From the NCBI GenBank assembly GCA_030597645.1, contig JAUVRN010000029.1:1-11044 (forward strand): DNA of 11,044 nucleotides, written 5' to 3'. The notes under the pieces are model-generated. The model was not told the origin of the DNA. It did not search any database and was given only the letters and a program-made list of their open reading frames with translations. Source of the stretch: Candidatus Zixiibacteriota bacterium (GTDB lineage Bacteria > Zixibacteria > MSB-5A5 > JAUVRN01). This document shows positions 1-5,620 of this stretch, in pieces; the stretch's first letter is position 1; each line of letters starts with the position of its first letter. Both the position numbers and the translations under genes were made by a program.

Positions 1-421
1 CGATCGGCTTGAGATCGAGGTGGTTGCTGATGATGAGGGGGATCCTCACCTGCCACTCGCCCGACTCTACGCGCGCCAGGATGTCGTGGAGGCAGTGTGA
101 CTGTCTCGAGACGAAGACGGCCATCCGGGGCGCCGTCGCCGAAGTGTGCAGCGCCCAGGTCATCTCGAATTGGTCAGCGACTTCCGCATTGAATCGCTCC
201 CGGAATCCTCTGGTGTCCAGGCCGAATCCCGTCAGCGCCCAGGCCACGCGCATGAAGAACACGCCTTCACTCGGATCGACATGCTGATCCAGGTCGAGAA
301 TGTTGCCCTGATGAGTATGAATGAACTGTGTAACGGCGGCCACCAGGCCCTGTCGATCGGGGCAGAAGATCAGCAGGATCGCATGGGAGGTCCGGCCCGC
401 CGGCATGCCGGGTTCGGTCAT
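1..421 (-). CDS. purU: Formyltetrahydrofolate deformylase, N-terminal part (cut by window edge)
   Basis: PurU hydrolyses 10-formyl-tetrahydrofolate to formate and tetrahydrofolate in the cytoplasm, balancing one-carbon units and supplying formate for purine synthesis. About 140 codons are visible, reading leftwards from an ATG at 419-421; the frame is still open at base 1. The N-terminal ~80 residues form an ACT domain with the family signature CPDRQGLVAAV near residues 20-30, a DLDQHVDP stretch and FFMRV. After it begins the formyltransferase domain with MAVFVSRQSHCLHDIL and IPLIISNHLDL, both highly characteristic of PurU. No good Shine-Dalgarno precedes either the first ATG or the next one at 404-406, so the exact start is uncertain. 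It lies 57 nt downstream of the MATE gene in the same direction with no obvious terminator between, so cotranscription is possible. The identification is secure; the C-terminal catalytic Asp and His are outside the window. Confidence 0.93.
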   Translation of the reverse strand, partial: MTEPGMPAGRTSHAILLIFCPDRQGLVAAVTQFIHTHQGNILDLDQHVDPSEGVFFMRVAWALTGFGLDTRGFRERFNAEVADQFEMTWALHTSATAPRMAVFVSRQSHCLHDILARVESGEWQVRIPLIISNHLDLKPI

Positions 422-447
422 GTACTAGGTATCGGTACCGAACCGGC
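407..447 (-). promoter_or_regulatory. Inverted repeat spanning the purU start codon
   Basis: GCCGGGTTCGGT at 407-418 pairs with ACCGAACCGGC at 437-447 (11 bp with one bulged G). The loop of about 18 nt contains the proposed purU ATG. In the mRNA this would put the start codon in the loop of a hairpin. It could affect initiation or be a protein-binding dyad. The structure is seen; the function is inference. Confidence 0.35.
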
Positions 448-478
448 GGGGCCTGACGATTCGTGTGAGGGACCGGCG

Positions 479-1852
479 TCAGACCTTGGCGGTCAGCCAG
501 CGACCGCGACGGTAGTACTGGTAGAAGTCCGCGGATGAAAGGACGCCGGACAGCGAGATACACCACCAGATGGCTGTCACGTCCATGTGCAGCCACTGGG
601 TCAGAACGATGACCGGAAGGATCTGTAGCACCCAGGAATGCAGCAGGTTGTAGATCATGGACGGCTTGTTCATGCCGACACCGGCGTGAATCTCCTCCAC
701 CATCAGGAAGAGTCCGATGAACGGAAACCCCAGGGCCATGATACGAAGCATGACCTCACCTATGGCCAGCGTCTCCTCGTGGTCGAAGAAAATGCCCATG
801 ATGTGTCGCGGAAATAACGCCACGCCGATCCCGATCAGGATCATGATGCCTACGCCCAGTACGATGGCCGAGTCGGCGATTTTGCGGGCTCGGTCGATCT
901 TGCCGGCGCCGACGTTGTTGCCGATCAGGGACGACAACCCCAGACCCATGCCGACCAGGATCATGATTCCGAATGCCGTCACCTGATTGCCCACGCCGTC
1001 GGCGGCGACGACGCGTGTGCCGAACGTAGCGATCAGGGGCGTGATGACGAGACGCGCACTCGAATAGGAGAGGCTTCCCAGCCACGCCGGGATGCCGATG
1101 CGGACGATGTGCCACATGGTATTCATCGTCATCGGCAGGCCGCCGCGGAAGAGGATCGGTACGTTGGTGGTTCTAAACGCGAACAGCAGGAGCCCAACGA
1201 CCAGCGTGATCACCATGGCGGTCATCGATGCGATGGCCGCGCCGCGAATGCCCATGGCGGGCACACCATAGTGCCCAAAGATGAAAATCGGATCGAGGAT
1301 CATGTTGAGCAGATTGGAGCCGATCATCAGGATCATCGCCATCTTTGGATTCGCGACGCTGCGCATGGCGGTGAAGATGGAGTACATTGCATAGCTGATG
1401 CCGAGCCCCAGAAACCACACCTGTCCGTAGCCGACGCCCATCTCCAGCGCCGTGCCTTCCGCACCGAGCCAGACGAGCATCGGTTTCAGGAGAAAGAACC
1501 CGATGGCGCCGAAGAAGCCGCCGAAGATCAGCTTGAGTACGATGGTCTCGCGGATGGCCTTCTCGGTTTCCGCGTAGGCCTTCTCGCCGTAGCGGCGGGA
1601 GATGATGGCTACGGAGCCCGGTCCCACCAGATGATTGAAGCTGAAGAACAACCAGAGTGCGGCGGTGCAGAAGGTAATCGCCGCAACGGCCGCTTCCTGC
1701 TCGGGCAGTTTGGACACCCAGTAGGTATCCACGAGCGCATAGATGTTCTGACTCAGGAACCCGAACATGGAGGGAAGACCCATATTCAGGATGGAGACCA
1801 GAATGGGGCCCTCGGTGTAGTCGCCGCGCGTATCGGTATTCTTCGAAGACAT
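479..1852 (-). CDS. MATE-family multidrug/Na+ antiporter
   Basis: This is an inner-membrane exporter of the MATE superfamily (NorM/DinF type), which moves cationic drugs or metabolites out in exchange for Na+ or H+. From the ATG at 1852 it is 457 residues, the normal family length. The protein is strongly hydrophobic with about twelve membrane segments in two related halves. The conserved start DYTEGPI (residues 11-17) is followed by ILNMGLPSMFG, VDTYWVSKL (41-49) and IISRRYGE (83-90), all typical of the MATE N-half. The frame extends to a GTG at 1898-1900, but the ATG at 1852 places TEGPI at the usual distance from the N-terminus and lies just downstream of a promoter-like sequence. No Shine-Dalgarno precedes it. 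It lies upstream of purU with a 57-nt gap. The substrate cannot be predicted. Confidence 0.93.
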   Translation of the reverse strand: MSSKNTDTRGDYTEGPILVSILNMGLPSMFGFLSQNIYALVDTYWVSKLPEQEAAVAAITFCTAALWLFFSFNHLVGPGSVAIISRRYGEKAYAETEKAIRETIVLKLIFGGFFGAIGFFLLKPMLVWLGAEGTALEMGVGYGQVWFLGLGISYAMYSIFTAMRSVANPKMAMILMIGSNLLNMILDPIFIFGHYGVPAMGIRGAAIASMTAMVITLVVGLLLFAFRTTNVPILFRGGLPMTMNTMWHIVRIGIPAWLGSLSYSSARLVITPLIATFGTRVVAADGVGNQVTAFGIMILVGMGLGLSSLIGNNVGAGKIDRARKIADSAIVLGVGIMILIGIGVALFPRHIMGIFFDHEETLAIGEVMLRIMALGFPFIGLFLMVEEIHAGVGMNKPSMIYNLLHSWVLQILPVIVLTQWLHMDVTAIWWCISLSGVLSSADFYQYYRRGRWLTAKV

Positions 1853-1861
1853 GAAGTGGAG

Positions 1862-1890
1862 ATGATACGCTGCCGGCGGTGCAGGATCAA
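1862..1890 (-). promoter_or_regulatory. Sigma70-type promoter for the MATE gene
   Basis: On the minus strand TTGATC (1885-1890) and TATCAT (1862-1867) are separated by exactly 17 bp. They match the -35 consensus at 4/6 and the -10 at 5/6 positions. The expected transcription start is about 1855 or the A of the ATG at 1852, giving a leader of 0-3 nt. This fits the absence of a Shine-Dalgarno sequence and favours the ATG at 1852 over the GTG at 1900. Seen by eye only, with no experimental support. Confidence 0.5.
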
Positions 1891-1918
1891 ACGCCCACAC
1901 CTAAATTCGGTCTGCCGG

Positions 1919-1958
1919 GCCGGTGGTCATGAGGCGGCCTGGTAGCGGTGACCACGGC
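1919..1958. repeat. Imperfect inverted repeat upstream of the MATE promoter
   Basis: GCCGGTGGTCA at 1919-1929 is the reverse complement of TGACCACGGC at 1949-1958 except for one extra G, with 19 bases between the arms. It sits about 30-70 bp upstream of the MATE -35 box and before the neighbouring terminator, so it is in a good place for a transcription-factor site. No regulator gene adjoins it. Function is inference. Confidence 0.4.
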
Positions 1959-1970
1959 TGTATCCCACCA

Positions 1971-1999
1971 ATAAAAGAGGCGCCCGTTCTGGGCGCCTC
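1971..1999 (-). terminator. Intrinsic terminator of the small minus-strand unit
   Basis: GAGGCGCCC (1977-1985) and GGGCGCCTC (1991-1999) form a perfect 9-bp GC-rich stem with a 5-nt loop. On the minus strand it is followed directly by TTTTAT. The orientation fits termination of leftward transcription arriving from the 64-codon ORF, before the separately promoted MATE gene. In the plus direction there is no T-tract. Confidence 0.87.
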
Positions 2000-2037
2000 C
2001 CCCTGTATCCCGCTTCCGAAGCAGTGCTCCGAAACTC

Positions 2038-2232
2038 TCAGGTCATTCTCAGCCAGCCCGAAGAGCGGTTGGTTTCCCGTTGGAAGGCGGTGACCTCCCG
2101 CACGTCGTCCCTGGATCCGCCCGCTGTAGGAGAGGAAAGAAGATTGATCTCCGGTCCGACTGTGGTCAGCCTGGCTCCGCTCTCCTCCGGTAACAGGTTC
2201 AGGGTCATCTCGTCGTCATATGGGGTGCTCAT
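2038..2232 (-). CDS. Small hypothetical protein, 64 residues
   Basis: I do not recognise this protein. It starts at an ATG (2230-2232) with GGAG about 10 nt upstream and ends with TGA. It is followed 39 bases later by a textbook intrinsic terminator in the same direction, so the unit looks like a short single-gene transcript. The product has ten acidic residues and six Arg, with no Lys, His or Cys and a single Trp at position 60. There is no signal peptide, membrane segment or double-Gly leader motif. Third codon positions are roughly three-quarters G or C, which is compatible with coding. A plus-strand ORF covers the same stretch (2024-2236), but it has no Shine-Dalgarno and no terminator, so I prefer the minus strand. 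It could instead be a small RNA or a RiPP-like or regulatory peptide; no maturation genes are adjacent. Confidence 0.5.
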   Translation of the reverse strand: MSTPYDDEMTLNLLPEESGARLTTVGPEINLLSSPTAGGSRDDVREVTAFQRETNRSSGWLRMT

Positions 2233-2390
2233 CTGATTGTTGCTCCGTGTTTTGATTCTCTACGTGTGTCCTGACTCCGTTAATAGCATCACCTGTGCCA
2301 CAAACCAGAAGACTCGTAATATCATGCGAGACAACGAATTCCCGTTGCTGCGCCCACAGTTGCTCGGCAAGAGCGCCGAAACCTGACAGA

Positions 2391-2420
2391 GGGCTCGGCG
2401 ATTGGGCCGAGATTCGGCCC
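2391..2420. promoter_or_regulatory. Overlapping dyads upstream of the E1 promoter
   Basis: Two mutually exclusive inverted repeats share bases. CTCGGC (2394-2399) pairs with GCCGAG (2406-2411), and GGGCCGA (2404-2410) pairs with TCGGCCC (2414-2420). They end 34 bases before the -35 box at 2455 and lie in the 375-bp gap between the small ORF and the E1 gene. The second stem is followed on the plus strand by GTTTC, a weak terminator-like tail at best. An operator for the divergent promoters is another reading. Confidence 0.35.
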
Positions 2421-2454
2421 GTTTCTGGTATGGAACAGAGGTCCGACTGAGCCC

Positions 2455-2483
2455 TTGGCACGCTCCGCCCTCAGGTGTATAAT
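2455..2483 (+). promoter_or_regulatory. Near-consensus sigma70 promoter of the E1-hydroxylase operon
   Basis: TTGGCA (2455-2460), a 17-bp spacer and TATAAT (2478-2483) form an almost perfect sigma70-type promoter. The -35 matches 5/6 and the -10 6/6 positions. Transcription would start near 2490. The long open frame of the E1 gene begins nominally at the TTG of this -35 box, so that TTG is not the translation start. The next in-frame ATG, at 2608, is downstream of the promoter. Confidence 0.8.
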
Positions 2484-2489
2484 GGTCCG

Positions 2490-2607
2490 GGCTCACGAGC
2501 CCATTTCAGCTGAACCTCATTGCATCTTAATTGGTTACACCGGTAAGACCGGCGTTTGGCGGTGGTGTATCCACGCAGCGGATCTAGCCCAGGGAGTTCA
2601 AGAAGAT
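2490..2607 (+). promoter_or_regulatory. Structured 5' leader of the E1 mRNA, about 118 nt
   Basis: The predicted transcript begins with a hairpin, GGGCTCACGAGCCC (2489-2502), right at its 5' end, a layout known to stabilise some bacterial mRNAs. Further on, TACACC (2536-2541) can pair with GGTGTA (2564-2569), with a smaller CCGG/CCGG stem (2540-2543 with 2549-2552) as an alternative. The leader ends with AGGGAG (2591-2596) and AAGAAG (2600-2605) before the ATG. I recognise no known riboswitch class. Confidence 0.4.
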
Positions 2608-4773
2608 ATGCAGCAGAAGGCAACCGTGGCCAAAGGCGCAACCTCCAACCTCGCCAAAAAGGATCTCCTCGAGCTGTACCGCCTGATGTACCGTGGGCGC
2701 AAGCTCGACGGCGTGGTAGAAAGCTGGCAGCGGATGGGTCGCAGTCACTTCTACATCGGAGCCGCCGGACACGAAGCCCTCCTTTCAGGTGTGGCGCTGC
2801 ACATGCGGCCCGGTATCGATTGGGTGGTGACGCATTACCGGGACCTGGTCATCGCGCTTCATAGCGGCATTACGCCCAGGGAGATTCTGGCGTCGGCCAT
2901 CGGCTCCACCGAGGAGCCCGGATCCCACGGCCGTCAGTTGCCCTACCACTTCGGCAAGCGTGACTGCCGAATCCTCACCGGCTCCAGCCCGGTGGGCCCC
3001 CAGTTCCTGACGGGGGTCGGCATGGGCTACGCGAGCCTGTTCTACGCCTCCATGGCCGAGTGGAAGGATCGCCCCGACCTCTGGGACCCCGAAGAGATCG
3101 TCTACATTGGCACCGGCGACGGCACCACGAGCCAGGGCGAGTTCTGGGAAGCACTGAATTTCGCGGCCAACCCCGTGCACCCGTGTCCGGTGCTCTTTTG
3201 CGTCGAAGACAACGGCTGGGCCATCTCGACCCACGTGACCGAAAACACGCCGGGCGGCAGCCTGTCGGATTTGCTCACAGGCTATCGAGACCAGCAACTG
3301 ATCTGGCTCGACAAAGTGGATGGGTGCGATCCGATCAAGTGCGCGGCGGCCGCCGGCAAAGCCATCGACTGGATTCGTCGCGAACGCAAGCCGGCCGTGT
3401 TGCACGGCACGGTATTTCGCTACCGCGGCCACTCGTGCGAAGATGACGAGAGTCTCTACCGCACGGCCGAAGACATCGCCAAGAAACAGGAGCACGACCC
3501 GCTCGTCGACTTCCCCGTATTTCTCGTCGAGGAAGGTATCGTCGCGCAGTCCGACCTCGACGCGATTCGCTCCGAGATCGACGGCGAGATAGACGAGGCG
3601 CGCGACTACATCGAGCACCAGATCGACACGCACACCGTTCCTTTCCCGGCCGAAGACTCCGCGCTGGAGCATGTCTATTCCGACCAGATCGATCCGACCT
3701 CCAGCCAGTTTGATGTAGCGCCGCAGCCTGAAGGTGATCCCATCACGATCATGCAGGCGATCAACCGCTGTATGCACACGGAGTTCGCCAAGAACCCGAC
3801 CACGTTTGCCCTGGGCGAGGATGTGGCAGACGTCTCGCTGCTCGCTGACATCGACAGGGTGTCAGGCAAAGGCGGCGTATTCGGCGGGCGGACCGGCGGC
3901 ATTACGGCCAACCTGCAGCGCACGTTCGGGCCGCGTCGCTGCTTCAACAGCCCTCTGGCCGAAGGCTGTATCGTCGGTATTGCCAACGGCGCCGCGGCGC
4001 GCGGCCTCAAGGGTGTTCCCGAAGTCCAGTTCGACGACTATTTCTGGCCGGCCTACCATCAGTTCCGTGCCGAGACGGCTACCATGCGCTGGCGTTCCGC
4101 GGGAACCTGGTCTATGCCGTGCATCATCCGCGTACCGTCACAGGGTTACACCGGTGGCATCGGTGCCATCTGGCATTCACAGTCCAACGAAACAGCGTAT
4201 GTGGTGCCGGGTGTCCGCGTGGTTCTCCCCTCGACGCCATCGGACGCGGTCGGCCTGTTGCGCACCGCGTTCCGCAGCGACGATCCGGTGGTGTTTGTCG
4301 AGCCCAAAGTGCTCTACAGGCGAACCGATATTGCCGAGCCTTATCCGGGGGACGACTACACGATTCCGTTCGGCAGGGCTCGCACGGTCACCGAAGGTGA
4401 TGACATCACGGTCGTGACGTGGGGCATCCCGGTTCACCTGGCTACGGGTGTGGCGAAGAAACTGGCGGCCGAAGGCATCGGCGTACACCTGATGGATCTG
4501 CGTACGCTGCAGCCGTGGGACCAGGCCGGAGTGGCCGCGTCGCTGCAGACGACGGGTCGCCTGCTCGTGGTGCACGGCGCCGCACAGACAATGGGATTCG
4601 GTGCCGAGATCGTCCGCTGGGTCTCGAGACATTGTTTCGACCTGCTGCTGGCCCCCCCCACCGTGCTCGGGGCTTTGGATTGCTACGTCGGTTACGGCAC
4701 GCTGGAGAAAGAGATTCTGCCTCAACCCGACGACATCGAAACGTCGATTCGCGAGGTCGTCCGCTATGACTGA
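2608..4773 (+). CDS. 2-oxoisovalerate (branched-chain 2-oxoacid) dehydrogenase E1, fused alpha and beta subunits
   Basis: This thiamine-diphosphate enzyme decarboxylates branched 2-oxoacids from Val, Leu and Ile and passes the acyl group to lipoyl-E2, giving branched acyl-CoA. It has 721 residues. The alpha domain (about 15-370) has THYRDL (75-80) and the ThDP/Mg motif GDGTTSQGEFWEALNFAA (170-187) ending at N202. It also has the loop RGHSCEDDESLYR (273-285), closer to branched-chain than to pyruvate E1. The beta domain (about 378-721) has ALGEDVAD (401-408), FNSPLAEG (446-453), WHSQSNE (522-528) and VFVEPKVLYR (562-571). Alpha and beta are usually separate proteins; single-chain versions of this length are known in Bacteroidota and relatives. 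The ATG at 2608 is chosen because it follows the promoter, has purine-rich sequence upstream and puts the alpha domain near the N-terminus. The stop overlaps the next gene. E2 and E3 are not in the window. A different 2-oxoacid substrate is possible. Confidence 0.92.
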   Translation: MQQKATVAKGATSNLAKKDLLELYRLMYRGRKLDGVVESWQRMGRSHFYIGAAGHEALLSGVALHMRPGIDWVVTHYRDLVIALHSGITPREILASAIGSTEEPGSHGRQLPYHFGKRDCRILTGSSPVGPQFLTGVGMGYASLFYASMAEWKDRPDLWDPEEIVYIGTGDGTTSQGEFWEALNFAANPVHPCPVLFCVEDNGWAISTHVTENTPGGSLSDLLTGYRDQQLIWLDKVDGCDPIKCAAAAGKAIDWIRRERKPAVLHGTVFRYRGHSCEDDESLYRTAEDIAKKQEHDPLVDFPVFLVEEGIVAQSDLDAIRSEIDGEIDEARDYIEHQIDTHTVPFPAEDSALEHVYSDQIDPTSSQFDVAPQPEGDPITIMQAINRCMHTEFAKNPTTFALGEDVADVSLLADIDRVSGKGGVFGGRTGGITANLQRTFGPRRCFNSPLAEGCIVGIANGAAARGLKGVPEVQFDDYFWPAYHQFRAETATMRWRSAGTWSMPCIIRVPSQGYTGGIGAIWHSQSNETAYVVPGVRVVLPSTPSDAVGLLRTAFRSDDPVVFVEPKVLYRRTDIAEPYPGDDYTIPFGRARTVTEGDDITVVTWGIPVHLATGVAKKLAAEGIGVHLMDLRTLQPWDQAGVAASLQTTGRLLVVHGAAQTMGFGAEIVRWVSRHCFDLLLAPPTVLGALDCYVGYGTLEKEILPQPDDIETSIREVVRYD

Positions 4774-5509
4774 TCGATTGTGCGAGCCGGCCCGTTCCCG
4801 GCAAGATACACAGGTACGCAAGATGACAGGGAAGTACGTCTCGAACGACAACGTTTCGGTTCGCATGTTCAAGAGCGGTTTCTTCGAGAGCCTCAGTCAT
4901 GTCCATCCGGCCGTACCCCACCTCATCTTCATTCCCGTCATCGTATTCATGCTGTATGCGAGTTTCACACGCGGCGTGGGAGCCGGGACCATCGTGTTGC
5001 TGACGGCAGGCGGGGTTCTGCTGTGGACGTTCACCGAATACATGGTTCACCGCTTCGTCTTCCACACCACCCCGGATGTGGAAGAGGCCGTCCGAAACGC
5101 CGTGGCTCAATGTGGACCGGGCGAACCCGTCTTTCCCCGGCTGACGACGGTCAAACAGAAGCACTATTTTCTGGCCCACGGTGTACACCACGATTTCCCC
5201 AATGACAGCAGACGCCTGGTCATGCCACCCTCGGTGAGCATACCCCTTGCAGTGCTGTTCTATGCCGCGTTCCGGCTCGTGCTGGGGCCGGTCTATTGCT
5301 CCGCGCCATTTGCCGGATTCGTTCTTGGTTATCTCGCGTACGACACTATCCACTATGCCGTGCACCACTTCACACTGACAGGACAACTCTCAAACTATCT
5401 GAAGAAGCTGCACTTGCGGCATCACTACCAGGACAACGAGCTGGACTTCGGAGTGAGCAGTCCCCTCTGGGACTACATCATGGGCACGGCCAGCCGCCGG
5501 AACCGCTGA
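4766..5509 (+). CDS. Fatty acid 2-hydroxylase-like membrane di-iron enzyme (sterol desaturase superfamily)
   Basis: This is a membrane di-iron oxygenase of the fatty acid hydroxylase superfamily, closest in motif layout to FA2H/Scs7, which 2-hydroxylates acyl chains of sphingolipids. It has 247 residues. The histidine boxes are HRFVFH (95-100), HYFLAHGVHH (133-142) followed by DSRRLVMPP (147-155), DTIHYAVHH (193-201) and HLRHH (216-220) followed by FGVSSPLWDYIMGT (228-241). The order and the RLV.PP and FG.SS..WD signatures match FA2H. Hydrophobic segments lie at about 50-66, 72-90, 157-175 and 180-195. There is no cytochrome b5 domain, so the electron donor must be separate. The ATG at 4766 has GAGG 9 nt upstream and overlaps the E1 stop by 8 nt, suggesting translational coupling. 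An in-frame ATG at 4823 (228 residues) begins nearer the conserved KYVSN segment and is a real alternative. About 32 residues separate boxes 1 and 2, longer than usual. The substrate is inferred. Confidence 0.87.
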   Translation: MTDRLCEPARSRQDTQVRKMTGKYVSNDNVSVRMFKSGFFESLSHVHPAVPHLIFIPVIVFMLYASFTRGVGAGTIVLLTAGGVLLWTFTEYMVHRFVFHTTPDVEEAVRNAVAQCGPGEPVFPRLTTVKQKHYFLAHGVHHDFPNDSRRLVMPPSVSIPLAVLFYAAFRLVLGPVYCSAPFAGFVLGYLAYDTIHYAVHHFTLTGQLSNYLKKLHLRHHYQDNELDFGVSSPLWDYIMGTASRRNR

Positions 5510-5620
5510 CTCCGCAGCCTGCCAGGCGATGGATTCCAGGCGGGATCCGTTGCGGGATTCCGCGGTCGATGCGGCCATGATTCGGCGGCAGCGCGACCGC
5601 GAGCGTACCACCCACGGGAA

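Noticed and set aside
1853..1900. Extended MATE start at the GTG of 1900
   Set aside because: It adds 16 residues not expected in the family and would lie upstream of the likely promoter, although it cannot be excluded.
1109..1945. 278-codon plus-strand frame across the MATE gene
   Set aside because: The translation is rich in His, Glu, Gly and Arg, typical of the complement of a hydrophobic membrane-protein gene. The MATE reading is unambiguous.
2233..2340. A promoter for the small minus-strand ORF (TATTAA on the minus strand near 2280)
   Set aside because: No acceptable -35 lies at 16-18 bp, so I could not support a specific promoter.
2455..2607. Extended E1 start at the TTG of 2455
   Set aside because: That TTG is the -35 box of a near-consensus promoter, and the extension is unlike any E1 N-terminus.
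2785..3777. 330-codon minus-strand frame inside the E1 gene
   Set aside because: Antisense shadow of the E1 alpha domain. It has low-complexity Arg/Val-rich composition and no family motifs.
4442..5386. 314-codon minus-strand frame across E1 and hydroxylase genes
   Set aside because: It spans two well-supported plus-strand genes and has no motif of its own.
5510..5620. Possible terminator between the convergent hydroxylase and ligase genes
   Set aside because: Only short imperfect GGATTCC-like direct repeats and a GCCTG/CAGGC pair without a loop or T-tract are present.
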